Shown here: positions 1 to 9,231 of the stretch, piece after piece
Position numbering within the stretch: the first letter of the stretch is position 1
How the letters are laid out: each line of letters starts with the position of its first letter
DNA from: Gammaproteobacteria bacterium
Lineage (GTDB): Bacteria; Pseudomonadota; Gammaproteobacteria; Pseudomonadales; Pseudomonadaceae
Reading direction: 5' to 3'
Assembly: GCA_018816095.1 (NCBI GenBank)
Contig: JAHIWP010000083.1
Coordinates: forward strand, 1-64,000
DNA: 64,000 nucleotides
Position numbers and translations under genes: made by a program
Notes under the pieces: generated by a model
The model's database searches: none
The model's input: only the letters and a program-made list of their open reading frames with translations
Told to the model about the DNA's origin: nothing

Positions 1-139
1 AGCTATGGGACAGACTTGGACTGGTCTCGATACTGGATACGATCAATCGGCTTAACCGCATGGCCTGAACCGCCGTGTACGGAACCGTACGCACGGTGGT
101 GTGGGAGGACGGCGGCCGTGAGGCCGCCTCCTACCCGAT
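1..139 (+). mobile_element. 3' end of a group II intron (probably class C), truncated by the window edge
   Basis: The sequence has the two hairpins that end a bacterial group II intron. Domain V is at about 69-100: a long stem with CGC in its 5' strand, as in the class C catalytic triad, capped by GTACGG/CCGTAC and followed by GGTGGTGTG. Domain VI is at about 104-132: GGCGGCC, loop GTGA, GGCCGCC, flanked by AGGA/TCCT. The intron should end at about 133-139 (TACCCGAT). It reads on the plus strand, opposite to fabB, and stops about 20 bp from the fabB stop codon. Class C introns typically insert next to transcription terminators, which fits a site between two genes. The reverse transcriptase gene would lie left of the window. 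The call rests on recognising the domain V/VI pattern; the exact 3' junction is uncertain. Confidence 0.8.
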
Positions 140-159
140 CAGCAAACAAACGATTGGAC

Positions 160-1380
160 TTACTTACCAGCCCAGCGCTTGAGTACCAGTGTCGCGTTGG
201 TGCCACCGAAACCGAAGCTGTTGCTCATCACGGTATCGAGCTTGGCGTTCTCAACGGTGCTGCGCTGAATCGGCAGGTCGGCGATTTCCGGGTCGACTTC
301 GTCAATGTTGACCGAGCCGGCGATGAAGTTGCCTTCCATCATCAGCATGCAGTAGATCGCTTCCTGCACGCCGGCAGCGCCCAAGGAGTGACCGGACAGG
401 CTCTTAGTCGAGCTGATGGCTGGCGCCTTGGCACCGAACACTTCGCGCACTGCACGGCTTTCCGCGACGTCACCGACAGGCGTCGAGGTGCCGTGGGTGT
501 TCAGGTAGTCGATTGGCGTGTCGACAGTGGCTAGGGCTTGCTGCATGCAGCGCACTGCACCTTCGCCGCTCGGGGCAACCATGTCGTAGCCATCGGAAGT
601 TGCGCCGTAACCGACGATTTCCGCATAGATCTTGGCACCACGCTTGAGGGCGTGTTCCAGTTCTTCGACCACCACCATGCCGCCACCGCCGGCGATGACG
701 AAGCCGTCACGCTTGGCGTCGTAGGCGCGCGAGGCTTTTTCCGGGGTTTCGTTGTACTGGGTGGAGAGGGCGCCCATGGCGTCGAACAGGAAGCTCTGGC
801 TCCAATGCTCTTCTTCACCACCGCCGGCAAATACGATGTCTTGCTTGCCCAGTTGGATCTGCTCCATGGCATTGCCGATGCAATGCGCGCTGGTAGCGCA
901 GGCCGAGGAGATCGAGTAGTTGACACCCTTGATCTTGAACGGCGTGGCCAGGCAGGCGGACACAGTGCTGCCCATGGTGCGCGGTACGCGATACGGGCCA
1001 ACACGCTTAACGCCTTTCTCGCGCAGGATGTCCATGGCCTCCATCTGGTTGAAGGTCGACGCACCGCCGGAACCTGCAATCAAGCCCACGCGTGGGTTGG
1101 AGATGTCTTCGGCGCTGAGCCCTGCATCCTCGATCGCCTGTTGCATGGACAAATAGGCAAAAGCGGCAGCATCACCCATAAAGCGATAGACCTTGCGATC
1201 GATCAGCTCTTCTAGGTTGAGGTCAACCGAGCCGGAGACTTGGCTGCGCAAGCCCATTTCAGCATAAGCAGGGTTGAAACGGATGCCGGACTTGCCTGTG
1301 CGCAGGCTGGCAGAGACGGTGGCTTTGTCATTGCCTAGGCAGGAAACGATGCCTAGGCCGGTAATTACGACGCGACGCAT
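160..1380 (-). CDS. fabB: Beta-ketoacyl-ACP synthase I (FabB)
   Basis: Condensing enzyme that elongates acyl-ACP with malonyl-ACP in the cytosol and is needed to extend the cis-3-decenoyl-ACP made by FabA, so it commits chains to unsaturated fatty acids. The 406-aa length is normal for FabB. The thiolase-fold catalytic set is present: Cys161 in SSACATSAH, His296 in [11 protein letters not shown], Lys326 and His331 in [12 protein letters not shown]. It lies 12 bp after fabA in a two-gene operon, the usual Pseudomonas arrangement. AAAGGA stands about 8 bp before the ATG. A group II intron end lies about 20 bp past the stop, so the original downstream terminator may have been displaced. Confidence 0.97.
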   Translation of the reverse strand: MRRVVITGLGIVSCLGNDKATVSASLRTGKSGIRFNPAYAEMGLRSQVSGSVDLNLEELIDRKVYRFMGDAAAFAYLSMQQAIEDAGLSAEDISNPRVGLIAGSGGASTFNQMEAMDILREKGVKRVGPYRVPRTMGSTVSACLATPFKIKGVNYSISSACATSAHCIGNAMEQIQLGKQDIVFAGGGEEEHWSQSFLFDAMGALSTQYNETPEKASRAYDAKRDGFVIAGGGGMVVVEELEHALKRGAKIYAEIVGYGATSDGYDMVAPSGEGAVRCMQQALATVDTPIDYLNTHGTSTPVGDVAESRAVREVFGAKAPAISSTKSLSGHSLGAAGVQEAIYCMLMMEGNFIAGSVNIDEVDPEIADLPIQRSTVENAKLDTVMSNSFGFGGTNATLVLKRWAGK

Positions 1381-1392
1381 GCAGAGAGTCCT

Positions 1393-1908
1393 TTAAAAAT
1401 TGTCGGTGGAGGTGAACAGGCCGACCCGCAGGCCTTCGGCGCTGTAAATTTCGCGGCCATCGACGCTGACGGTGCCATCGGCAATAGCCAGAACCAGGGA
1501 GCGGGCAATGGTGCGTTTGATATGAATGTTGTAAGTGACTTTCTTGGCGGTCGGCAGGACCTGGCCGAAGAATTTCACTTCACCCGAACCGAGGGCGCGG
1601 CCACGGCCGGGGTTGCCCTGCCAGCCGAGGTGGAAACCGACCAGTTGCCACATGGCATCAAGGCCCAGGCAGCCTGGCATTACTGGATCGCCTTCGAAAT
1701 GGCAGGCGAAGAACCACAGGTCTGGAGTGATATCGAGCTCGGCGACTATTTCGCCCTTGCCGTACTTGCCGCCGGTGTCGCTGATATGGGTGATGCGATC
1801 GATCATCAGCATGTTCGGCGCGGGCAGTTGCGCATTACCTGGGCCGAACAGTTCGCCGCGACTGCAGCGCAACAGGTCTTCCCGGGTGAAGGCGTTTTGT
1901 TTGGTCAT
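1393..1908 (-). CDS. fabA: 3-hydroxydecanoyl-ACP dehydratase/isomerase (FabA)
   Basis: Bifunctional enzyme that dehydrates 3-hydroxydecanoyl-ACP and isomerises trans-2- to cis-3-decenoyl-ACP, the branch point for anaerobic-type unsaturated fatty acid synthesis. The protein is 171 aa, the exact length usual for the family, and the catalytic His70 (FFACHFEGD) and Asp84 ([10 protein letters not shown]) are at the same positions as in E. coli FabA. It is the first gene of fabA-fabB. About 130 bp upstream lies a dyad resembling the operator of the unsaturated-fatty-acid regulators FabR/DesT. Confidence 0.98.
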   Translation of the reverse strand: MTKQNAFTREDLLRCSRGELFGPGNAQLPAPNMLMIDRITHISDTGGKYGKGEIVAELDITPDLWFFACHFEGDPVMPGCLGLDAMWQLVGFHLGWQGNPGRGRALGSGEVKFFGQVLPTAKKVTYNIHIKRTIARSLVLAIADGTVSVDGREIYSAEGLRVGLFTSTDNF

Positions 1909-2038
1909 GCGAGCTCCTCAATATGTCCCATGCGCCAAGGCTGGGCGAATCGTCCTGGCTGGCGGCGTAGTCTGTCTGCTGCGCCTACCGGTAGCCTAGT
2001 CATAGACTGTTGCGTTGTGGTGAAAGTCACAGCTTTGT

Positions 2039-2054
2039 GAGTACAGTTGTACTC
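2039..2054 (-). promoter_or_regulatory. Candidate FabR/DesT-type operator upstream of fabAB
   Basis: Inverted repeat GAGTACA-GT-TGTACTC, 7-bp arms around a 2-bp centre. The half-site GTACA/TGTAC resembles the sites of TetR-family regulators that sense the saturated/unsaturated acyl-CoA ratio (FabR in enterics, DesT in Pseudomonas). It lies in the fabAB upstream gap on the side from which fabA is transcribed. No clear -35/-10 pair could be placed, so the assignment is by position and motif shape only. Confidence 0.5.
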
Positions 2055-2087
2055 CGCTCTGAAGGCCTGTCATAGGGCACATGCGCG

Positions 2088-4031
2088 TTAGCCTGCAGCA
2101 GTTCGATCTTCTTGACTACCCGTCGAAGGTCGAGGGGGCAGCCAGCGTTGCAGTATTCGCTGTAAGTCTGCCCGCTTGAAAGGCTTGGCCAGGTAGTCGT
2201 TCATGCCGCAGTTCAGGCAAGTCTCGCGGTCGCCCTGAAGCGCATTGGCGGTCAGGGCGATAATCGGTAGCTGCGCGCCGTCAGGCAGTTGGCGGATTTT
2301 TCGCGTGGCTTCATAGCCGTCCATGATGGGCAGTCGGCAGTCCATCAAAATGGCTGCGTAACGCTGTTGGCTAACTTTATCTACGGCCTGAGCACCATCC
2401 GTCACCAAGCTAACGTGGTAACCCAAGCTGCGCAGCATGGATTCGATCACCGTTTGGTTGACCGGGTTATCTTCAACTAATAACACCGACTGACCGCTGC
2501 TCTGATCCGATAACTGTGGGTTGCCGCTGGCCACTGGGGCGACGTGCTGAGAAAACTGCAGGGGCACCTCCAGGGTAAAAACCGAGCCCTGACCTTCTAC
2601 GCTGGTAGCCCGCAGTGTGCCGCCCATGCGCTCTACCAGCGTGCGCGCGATAGGCAAGCCCAGGCCTGTGCCGCCGTAACGTCTTGAAATAGAAGTGTCG
2701 GCCTGCTGGAAGGCATTAAACATGTGCTCCAGGCGCTCGGGAGGGATGCCAATACCACTGTCATGCACCGCGCAACTGAACCACAGCACTTGGTTGTCCA
2801 GCGCTTGCCAGCTGCAGTGCACGCGAATGCTGCCATTCTCGGTGAATTTCAGGGCATTACCGATCAAGTTGACCAAAACTTGCCGCATACGCGTTGGGTC
2901 ACCCCAAACCTGCAATTGCTCAAGGCCGCTCTGAGCCTCCAGAAGCAGGAGCAGGCCGCGCTGCTGTGCGCTGTGTTGGAACACTTGAATTGAGCTTTGT
3001 AGCAGGGTCTGCAAGCTGAAAGGAATGTGCTCGAGTTCCAATGAACCGCGTTCAATGCGTGAGAAATCGAGAATGTCGTTGATGACCTTGAGGAGGTGTT
3101 CGGTGGATTCGGTGGCCAGGGCAGCATATTCCGCCTGCTCCTGGGTCATCTCGGTGGTTTCCAGTAACTGCAACATCCCCAGCACGCCGTTCATGGGGGT
3201 GCGCAGCTCGTGGCTCATCATGGCCAAGAAGTCGGATTTTGCGCGGTTGGCCAGCTCCGATTGCTCGCGCGCTTGAATCAGCAAGGTCATAGCCCGTTGC
3301 TGTTCTTCACTGGCGTTGGCGAGGCCATGGGCGAGGTTGTTGATATGCCGTGCCAAGGCCTGCAGTTCACCTTCGCCAACCTCCGGCAGGATGGTCTGGT
3401 AATTACCGGCTTGAATCGCGCTAACAGCATCACCCATGGCGCTGAGGGGTTGCGACAGGTGGCGGGCCAGGCGGCGGGCAAGAATAAAGGTCAGCGCCAG
3501 GGCAAACAGCGCGAGTAGAGCGGCCTTGAAAAGGATTTCCTGCTGGCGTGTGTTAAACGCGTCGCTGCCGATACCCACAACCACGCGGCCCAGATAGTCA
3601 TTCGCGAGAGGCGCAGTATTGGCGTTTTCACTGTGCATAAAGTCTGCGTTGAGGGTGACCTTCTGCAACAAAATCGGCGCCTCGAAGACGCTAACTGCTG
3701 CATGAGAGGTGGTATCAGCGCTGGGCTGCTCGACATAAATAAGGATGCGGTCGTTGTGGTCGCGCACTTCGAGAAAGCGCACGTGCGGGGTTTGCAGGGT
3801 GACCCCAAGCAGCGATTTGAGCACCGTCAGATTACCGGAGATAACCCCGTACTCGGTGGCTGGAGCCAGTTGGCTGGCGATCAGCTGGCCCGTCTGCTTG
3901 AGCTCCAGTTGCAGTTCCTGAAGGCGAGTGAAGGTAAAGAAACCGGTCAACAGAAGGGTCAAGAGCAGTGCCGGCCCGACGCTGATGAGCTGGGTGCGGG
4001 TATGGATATTCCAATGGCGGGGCAGCTTCAT
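2088..4031 (-). CDS. Hybrid sensor histidine kinase with receiver domain (PA1611-like)
   Basis: 647-aa inner-membrane hybrid kinase. Order: short cytoplasmic tail, membrane segment about 15-35, periplasmic sensor of about 130 residues, membrane segment about 168-186, HAMP about 187-240, HisKA with phospho-acceptor His274 ([12 protein letters not shown]), HATPase with N-box ([13 protein letters not shown]), G1 (DSGIGIP) and G2 (GGTGLGLP), then one receiver at about 515-632 with Asp564 ([12 protein letters not shown]). There is no histidine phosphotransfer domain, so the signal must pass to a separate Hpt protein. The P. aeruginosa protein at this locus, PA1611, is reported to feed HptB and to interact with RetS; orthology is inferred from position. 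The ATG overlaps the stop of the upstream binding-protein gene by 4 bp, so the two are translationally coupled. Confidence 0.9.
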   Translation of the reverse strand: MKLPRHWNIHTRTQLISVGPALLLTLLLTGFFTFTRLQELQLELKQTGQLIASQLAPATEYGVISGNLTVLKSLLGVTLQTPHVRFLEVRDHNDRILIYVEQPSADTTSHAAVSVFEAPILLQKVTLNADFMHSENANTAPLANDYLGRVVVGIGSDAFNTRQQEILFKAALLALFALALTFILARRLARHLSQPLSAMGDAVSAIQAGNYQTILPEVGEGELQALARHINNLAHGLANASEEQQRAMTLLIQAREQSELANRAKSDFLAMMSHELRTPMNGVLGMLQLLETTEMTQEQAEYAALATESTEHLLKVINDILDFSRIERGSLELEHIPFSLQTLLQSSIQVFQHSAQQRGLLLLLEAQSGLEQLQVWGDPTRMRQVLVNLIGNALKFTENGSIRVHCSWQALDNQVLWFSCAVHDSGIGIPPERLEHMFNAFQQADTSISRRYGGTGLGLPIARTLVERMGGTLRATSVEGQGSVFTLEVPLQFSQHVAPVASGNPQLSDQSSGQSVLLVEDNPVNQTVIESMLRSLGYHVSLVTDGAQAVDKVSQQRYAAILMDCRLPIMDGYEATRKIRQLPDGAQLPIIALTANALQGDRETCLNCGMNDYLAKPFKRADLQRILQRWLPPRPSTGSQEDRTAAG

Positions 4032-4909
4032 GGCTGTTCTCCTTCTACGAGCTTCTGCGCCAGTGATTCGTTGCTGGGCAATTCAATTGCCAGGGAGCGT
4101 GCGACCTGGGGGTTGCTGGTGACTTTGAAATGACTGGGGTAGCTGTACTTTGGCCATCTATCTGGCGACTGATTGAGGATGTCCTCAAGGCTGTCCAGCC
4201 AGTCGCTTTGGTCGCTGTACGTACTTGCCAAACTGCCGGCCTGGACGAAGCTGGCGCTAGGGCCAATCACCGGTCGCTGATGGGTGTAGCTGGTGAGCAG
4301 TAGATTTTTCACGGTGAGCGAATTGAACAGGCTGGTGTCGTTGATCCCCAGTAATAAGTCGCTGTGCGACAGCAGGTAGAGCAGCGGCCGACTGTCGCGC
4401 GTATCAGGCCAGCGCCGGGTCACGAGCCGCATGTCTTGCTCCGTCGCAGCCTGCCGGTACTCTTCGAGAAGAAAGGCACTATCAGCATCAAATAACAGTC
4501 CGGCGCGCTTCGCTGCGGGTAGCAGCAAGCGCGCCAGACGCATTTGCCGCTGCGGTGAAGGGTCACTCCAGAGCAGGCTTAGTTGAGCGGGTAGGGTTGC
4601 CGGCAGGTCTCGGGCTTGTATGCGGCTGATGCGCATGCCCAGAGTGGGCGGCCCTGCTGGATCGGTTAGGCGCCAGTCCAGTGCAGGTCTGTCGAGCAAT
4701 ATCAGGCGGTTTGTGTCGGGCAGTTGCGAGGGGGCAGGGAGCTTATTCAGGGCGACAAAGCTGACCTGGTCATGTGGCCTGCGCTGCTGCAGCTCGTTGA
4801 CGAATCCCTGAATGGCGGGATTGCCTGCAGTGCTGCTGAATATGATTTCAGCCGCCCAGGCGGGCAGCGCTATCAGCAGGCAGCAGTAGAGCAATATCAG
4901 GCGGCTCAT
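4028..4909 (-). CDS. Periplasmic substrate-binding-like protein (ABC_sub_bind/DUF534 type)
   Basis: 293 aa with a clear signal peptide ([16 protein letters not shown], cut before about residue 20). The rest resembles the two-lobed binding proteins of the ABC_sub_bind family: a hinge stretch [20 protein letters not shown], then a C-terminal lobe with [24 protein letters not shown] and [14 protein letters not shown]. No ABC permease or ATPase gene is adjacent. It sits between a TonB receptor gene (38 bp gap) and a hybrid kinase gene (4 bp overlap), so it is more likely to hand a ligand signal to the kinase or carry ligand from the receptor than to feed an ABC importer. The ligand is unknown. 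Confidence 0.75.
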   Translation of the reverse strand: MSRLILLYCCLLIALPAWAAEIIFSSTAGNPAIQGFVNELQQRRPHDQVSFVALNKLPAPSQLPDTNRLILLDRPALDWRLTDPAGPPTLGMRISRIQARDLPATLPAQLSLLWSDPSPQRQMRLARLLLPAAKRAGLLFDADSAFLLEEYRQAATEQDMRLVTRRWPDTRDSRPLLYLLSHSDLLLGINDTSLFNSLTVKNLLLTSYTHQRPVIGPSASFVQAGSLASTYSDQSDWLDSLEDILNQSPDRWPKYSYPSHFKVTSNPQVARSLAIELPSNESLAQKLVEGEQP

Positions 4910-4947
4910 CCATTGGCCTCGCCAGCAATCCTTGGCAGTTTGCTCAT

Positions 4948-7104
4948 TTAAAAGTCCAGCTGAGCGCTGACAGACATTAGGCGGCGCTCGTCATAGATAT
5001 TCTCGCGCCAGGTCAGGGCTTCATCATCCAGGCGCTGTTGCACCATCAGCGCCAGTTCCAGATCACTTTTACCCAGGTTAAAACGCTTGGCTATGCGCAA
5101 GTCGGCGCGCTCGAAACGGCGCTCGTTGAGTAGGTCCGCGCCGTAGTAAAACAGGCTGCTTGACCAGCCGTGGCCCCATTCGTGTAACCAGCCTGCCGAG
5201 CCGCTGTAGCGAGCGGTTAAGCGTCGGTAGGATTTTTCAGACGTCTCGAAATCCACATAGGCATAGGTCAGGCGCAAGCGATCTGAGGAGGTGAATGTCC
5301 AGTCGATTTCGGTTTCCGCGCCGCGCAGCCACATGTAGTTTTCATTGTTCTGGCTGAACTCCTTGATATCCAGGGGCTCGGCAATCATCTGATGGATTTC
5401 GTCGTTGAACAGCTTGATGTCGATCTGTAAGCCGAAGTCGAATTGGCCGTTATAGCCGATCTCCCGCGAGCGCATGATCTCCTGCTGCAGGTCGCCGGGC
5501 CCTTGTGCCGTGGCAAAGTAGTAAGCCGAGGTATTGCCATTAAGGCTTGGAGACAGGTTCTCCATTCGGTAGGCCCAGTTGACGTTGTTTTCCTGCATGT
5601 CCGGCGAGCGGATTGCTTCGGAGTAGACAAAGCGCAGGCCATGACGCGGAGTGATCAAGTAGTTGAGGGCGATGCGCGAGGTCAGCGAGCTACCGCTCAG
5701 GCTGTCGTCCTCATGCATGGCGCCACCCTGCAGGACGAAATGTTCGCTCAAGTGCCATTCCAGATGGCCAAACAGGCGCCAGATTTCATTATCCAGGCTG
5801 CCTTGAAAATAGCTTTGTGAGTTGCTGCTGTCCTTGCGGTAGCTGAGGCCGCTGAGCAGGCGCAAATCATCGTTCAGGCTCAGGGTGTCCTGCAGCTCAA
5901 AGTCGTAGCGGGTTTCGTTGATGTTGTTATTGATGTCGCCGCATACCGGCGCCTGCAGGGCGCCTCCATCTTTATAAAAGTTAGTGCCAATAGTTGTGGC
6001 CAGCAGCCCTGCAGATGCGGGTATCTGTTTGCCATCTCTGAGTAGCCGGGCAACTGTATCGAGCAGATCCGGATCAAGCTTTTGCAGCGCTGCCACTTCA
6101 GGCGTGAAGGCCAGCGCCAAATCGCAGGTGCGCCATTCCTGGGTGCGTTCCCAGCGCTGCGCATAGGCCTGTAGTTGCAGGTTATGTGTGCTGCTGGTGT
6201 CCATGCTCCAGCGCATCGACGCGGAATAGTCGCGCGCCTCGATGTCCTTGTCTGTATCGCCAGCTGGGACAATGCCTCTGACGAGTGCTTCTTCATCGGA
6301 ATAGAAGTTTTTTTGGTTGCTGCCTTCTTTGGCGGCCAGTTGCCAGTCGAGGGTTTGGCTGTCGTCCAGTGTATGCGTGGCGCTGAGCTGCATGCGCGTG
6401 CTGCGGCGGCTGTCGCGGTAGGGCTGATCTTCATCGGTGCGGTCAAAGCCACTGTCTTGCTGGCCGGAGAGCGACAGGCGGAAATCACCGTTACCGCTGC
6501 TGAACCCCTGGCTGCCATACCAATCATCAATGCCGCGCTGACCGTGGATGTATTTCAGTCGCGTGCCATGGCTATTGGCGGGGTTGCGTGTGGTGATGCT
6601 GATCACCCCCGTCAGGGCATTGGCGCCGTAGCTAACGGTGTTAGGGCCGCGAAAAACCTCGATGCGCTCAATATCCTCTATGGCCAGTGGCAGGTCGGTC
6701 CAATCAACGGTGGCCAGGCCCGGCCGGTAGACGGAGCGGCCATCGATCAACACCTGCATGCGCCGGGCTGAATCAACCTGACCACCGTGGTAGTTGACCG
6801 TTATTTCGTTGCCTTTGACATAGCCGACCATCATGCCGGGCACTAAACGCATCAGCTCAGGAATGTCGCGGGCCCCACTGGCATCGATGAGTGCGCGGTC
6901 AATCACTGAAACACTGCCGGGCACCGCTGCAGGCGATTGCTTCAAACGGGTTGCACTGAGAATTTCAGGCAGCGCTTGGCCTTGGCCGAAGAGGTCTTCG
7001 GCGACCACCAGTGTGGGAGGCAGCAAGCTCAGTAAGCCGATCAGTGTCGCCAGGGGGTAAGTGTTAGCCACGCAAACGCTCGGATGGTATGCAAAGGCCA
7101 GCAT
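4948..7104 (-). CDS. TonB-dependent outer-membrane receptor
   Basis: 718 aa: signal peptide, a candidate TonB box near EILSATRL, a plug domain at about 55-165 (SVSVIDRALIDASGARDIPELMRLVPGM, then RIEVFRGPNTVSYGANALTGVISITTR) and a beta-barrel ending in the aromatic terminal strand SVSAQLDF. It should import a ligand too large for porins, using TonB energy. The substrate cannot be read from the sequence. As called, the signal peptide has an unusual N-terminal extension; a GTG at 7071 would give a conventional 26-residue signal (ANTYPLATLIGLLSLLPPT...VVA) and may be the true start. It is the first gene of the receptor-binding protein-kinase operon. Confidence 0.9.
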   Translation of the reverse strand: MLAFAYHPSVCVANTYPLATLIGLLSLLPPTLVVAEDLFGQGQALPEILSATRLKQSPAAVPGSVSVIDRALIDASGARDIPELMRLVPGMMVGYVKGNEITVNYHGGQVDSARRMQVLIDGRSVYRPGLATVDWTDLPLAIEDIERIEVFRGPNTVSYGANALTGVISITTRNPANSHGTRLKYIHGQRGIDDWYGSQGFSSGNGDFRLSLSGQQDSGFDRTDEDQPYRDSRRSTRMQLSATHTLDDSQTLDWQLAAKEGSNQKNFYSDEEALVRGIVPAGDTDKDIEARDYSASMRWSMDTSSTHNLQLQAYAQRWERTQEWRTCDLALAFTPEVAALQKLDPDLLDTVARLLRDGKQIPASAGLLATTIGTNFYKDGGALQAPVCGDINNNINETRYDFELQDTLSLNDDLRLLSGLSYRKDSSNSQSYFQGSLDNEIWRLFGHLEWHLSEHFVLQGGAMHEDDSLSGSSLTSRIALNYLITPRHGLRFVYSEAIRSPDMQENNVNWAYRMENLSPSLNGNTSAYYFATAQGPGDLQQEIMRSREIGYNGQFDFGLQIDIKLFNDEIHQMIAEPLDIKEFSQNNENYMWLRGAETEIDWTFTSSDRLRLTYAYVDFETSEKSYRRLTARYSGSAGWLHEWGHGWSSSLFYYGADLLNERRFERADLRIAKRFNLGKSDLELALMVQQRLDDEALTWRENIYDERRLMSVSAQLDF

Positions 7105-7153
7105 GGTAACCGAGGCCTTAGGCTTTTGCAGTGGCCGCAGCCAATGGCATAAA

Positions 7154-7182
7154 TTGGTCGTGCGGGCTGCGCACCGTATAAT
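7154..7182 (+). promoter_or_regulatory. Sigma-70 promoter of gpsA
   Basis: A consensus -10 TATAAT (7177-7182) is preceded at 17 bp by TTGGTC (7154-7159), a 4/6 match to the -35. Transcription should start near 7189, giving a leader of about 36 nt before the gpsA ATG. It lies in the divergent gap with the TonB receptor gene. Confidence 0.65.
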
Positions 7183-7224
7183 GCGCTCGCTTTGCCACTT
7201 TCAATGGTTCACCACGGATACGTT

Positions 7225-8247
7225 ATGACAAATCAGCAACCCATCGCAGTGCTTGGCGGCGGTAGCTTCGGCACTGCAATTGCTAATTTGCTGGCGGAAA
7301 ATGGCCAGCACGTCCTGCACTGGATGCGCGACCCCGAGCAGGTTCAAGCGATTCGACTGACCCGTGAAAATCCACGTTACCTCAAAGGCATCAAAATTCA
7401 CCTCGGCGTGGAGCCAGTGACTGATCTCGGCGCAGCATTGAGCGCCTGCCAGCTGGTTTTTGTGGCGTTGCCTTCCAGCGCCCTGCGTCAAGTTTTGCAG
7501 CCGGTGGCGGCGCACCTGGCCGGTAAGCTGCTGGTGAGCACCACTAAGGGTATCGAGGCGCAGAGCTTTTTGTTGATGAGCCAGATTCTCGAAGACATCG
7601 CCCCGCAGGCCCGCATCGGCGTGTTGTCGGGGCCGAACCTGGCCCGTGAAGTGGCCGAACATGCCCTGACGGCTTCAGTCGTGGCCAGTGAAGATGAAGA
7701 TCTTTGTCAGCAGGTTCAGGCTGCGCTGCATGGTCGAACCTTCCGTGTGTATGCCAGTGCCGACCGTTTTGGCGTCGAGCTGGGTGGTGCGCTGAAGAAT
7801 GTCTACGCGATCATCGCCGGCATGGCCGCCGCTATGGGCATGGGCGAAAACACCAAGAGCATGCTGATTACCCGCGCATTGGCAGAAATGACCCGCTTTG
7901 CCGTCAAATTGGGCGCTAACCCCATGACCTTCCTCGGCCTCGCTGGCGTGGGTGACCTGATAGTGACCTGCTCATCGGCTAAAAGTCGTAATTACCAGGT
8001 CGGCTTTGCCCTCGGCGAAGGCTTGAGCCTGGAGGATGCAGTTGAGCGTTTGGGCGAAGTGGCGGAAGGCGTCAACACCATTAAGGTGCTGAAGGCCAAA
8101 GCCGAGGAGCTGGAGGTCTACATGCCGCTGGTAGCGGGCCTGCATGCGATTGTGTTTGAGGGCCGAACGTTGGATCAGGTCATTGGTGCGCTGATGAATG
8201 CAGAGCCCAAGACCGATGTCGACTTTATCCCAACCACGGGTTTCTGA
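7225..8247 (+). CDS. gpsA: Glycerol-3-phosphate dehydrogenase [NAD(P)+] (GpsA)
   Basis: Cytosolic enzyme that reduces dihydroxyacetone phosphate to sn-glycerol 3-phosphate for phospholipid synthesis. The N-terminal Rossmann motif is [15 protein letters not shown]; family blocks include [38 protein letters not shown] (with the catalytic Lys) and [19 protein letters not shown]. Starting at ATG 7225 gives 340 aa, the usual length, and removes an 11-residue extension that would overlap the transcription start region. It is followed at 32 bp by a small membrane protein gene on the same strand. Confidence 0.97.
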   Translation: MTNQQPIAVLGGGSFGTAIANLLAENGQHVLHWMRDPEQVQAIRLTRENPRYLKGIKIHLGVEPVTDLGAALSACQLVFVALPSSALRQVLQPVAAHLAGKLLVSTTKGIEAQSFLLMSQILEDIAPQARIGVLSGPNLAREVAEHALTASVVASEDEDLCQQVQAALHGRTFRVYASADRFGVELGGALKNVYAIIAGMAAAMGMGENTKSMLITRALAEMTRFAVKLGANPMTFLGLAGVGDLIVTCSSAKSRNYQVGFALGEGLSLEDAVERLGEVAEGVNTIKVLKAKAEELEVYMPLVAGLHAIVFEGRTLDQVIGALMNAEPKTDVDFIPTTGF

Positions 8248-8279
8248 GTTTTATCGTTAAAACCTGCAAGGAGATGAGC

Positions 8280-8627
8280 ATGAGTGATGGCAATCAGGAA
8301 CTGCAGCGCGAGTCGATTCTGCTGCGCATTCTCTGGATGGTGATTTTCACCATCGTCTGGCAATTGGCGGAAATACTCTTGGGCGCCGTGGTGCTGCTGC
8401 AACTAGGTTATCGCCTGTTCTACGGTGCGCCAAACGCCGGTCTGCTGGGTTTCGGCGACAGCTTGAGCCAGTACCTGGCGCAGATTGGCCGCTTTGGCAC
8501 CTTCAACAGTGATGAAAAACCCTGGCCGTTCGCCGACTGGCCAACTCCGCAGGCACCGCAGGGCGAAACGCCGCACAGCATCCCACCGGCCGCGCACCCG
8601 GTGCGTGATGAAGAGCTCAAGTTGTGA
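8280..8627 (+). CDS. DUF4389 small membrane protein
   Basis: 115 aa. One or two hydrophobic segments (about residues 13-45: ILLRILWMVIFTIVWQLAEI and LLGAVVLLQLGYRLF) precede a soluble tail ending in a Pro-rich stretch. The sequence fits the DUF4389 family, which has no assigned biochemical role. AAGGAG (8268-8273) abuts an ATG at 8274 but is 6 bp from the ATG at 8280, so the second start is preferred. It lies between gpsA and sixA in a compact same-strand run. Confidence 0.8.
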   Translation: MSDGNQELQRESILLRILWMVIFTIVWQLAEILLGAVVLLQLGYRLFYGAPNAGLLGFGDSLSQYLAQIGRFGTFNSDEKPWPFADWPTPQAPQGETPHSIPPAAHPVRDEELKL

Positions 8628-8652
8628 AAAGTCGTTTAGTGAGGGCCGGGCA

Positions 8653-9117
8653 ATGAAGTTGTGGCTGCTGCGCCACGGTGAAGCCGAACCGACGGCGCGT
8701 ACTGATGCCGAGCGCAATCTGACGGCCCATGGCCGGCGACAGGTGCACGATGCGGCTGGGCTTTTGCAAGGCCGCCCATTGCAAGCGGTACTGGTCAGCC
8801 CTTATCTCCGCGCTCAGCAAACGGCCGATGTGCTGTGTGAGATGCTGGGGTTTAGCGGCAGTCGAGTAACCGTGCCCTGGCTGACGCCAGACAGCGATCT
8901 GCGGCAAACCCTGCGTGAGCTTGATGGTTATGCGCTGCAGGAATTGCTGCTGGTGACCCATCAACCGCTGGTAGGCGCCTTGGCGGGGCTGTTGCTGCAC
9001 GGCCACCGTCAGCAGCCCCTGGCAATGAATACCGCCAGCTTGGCGCTGCTTGAGGGCGATGCGCTGCTCGCTGGGTTGATGACGTTGTCTGTACACAAGC
9101 ACGCCGCGGCGTTCTGA
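8653..9117 (+). CDS. sixA: SixA-type phosphohistidine phosphatase
   Basis: 154-aa member of the histidine phosphatase superfamily. The signature RHGEAEP near the N-terminus carries the nucleophile His8, and a second block LLVTHQPLVGALAGLLL supplies the second conserved His. SixA in E. coli removes phosphate from the Hpt domain of ArcB and from the nitrogen phosphotransferase system; the target here is unknown. The ATG at 8653 follows GAGGGCCGGG. Longer reading-frame extensions upstream overlap the DUF4389 gene and are not needed. Confidence 0.85.
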   Translation: MKLWLLRHGEAEPTARTDAERNLTAHGRRQVHDAAGLLQGRPLQAVLVSPYLRAQQTADVLCEMLGFSGSRVTVPWLTPDSDLRQTLRELDGYALQELLLVTHQPLVGALAGLLLHGHRQQPLAMNTASLALLEGDALLAGLMTLSVHKHAAAF

Positions 9118-9177
9118 CGCGACACTACACACCGAAACATTTCTCCTCTTGCGGCTCGCCTTTGTGCGTGGAATAGT

Positions 9178-9201
9178 CCAACCAAGCAATTGCTTGGTTG
9201 G
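9178..9201. promoter_or_regulatory. 24-bp perfect palindrome, candidate TetR-family operator
   Basis: The half CCAACCAAGCAA is followed at once by its exact reverse complement, giving 24 bp of perfect dyad symmetry in the gap between sixA and the acyl-CoA synthetase, ending 30 bp before the GTG start. The core CAAGCA/TGCTTG resembles operators of TetR-type regulators of fatty-acid and acyl-CoA genes. It has no following T-tract, so a terminator is less likely. No regulator gene is adjacent. Confidence 0.65.
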
Positions 9202-9231
9202 CTCCACAAAAATAACAAAGGAGGAAGCCCT

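Noticed and set aside
16..534. Plus-strand frame starting inside the group II intron end
   Set aside because: It crosses domain V/VI and the opposite strand of fabB; the translated GC-rich hairpins only look like a protein.
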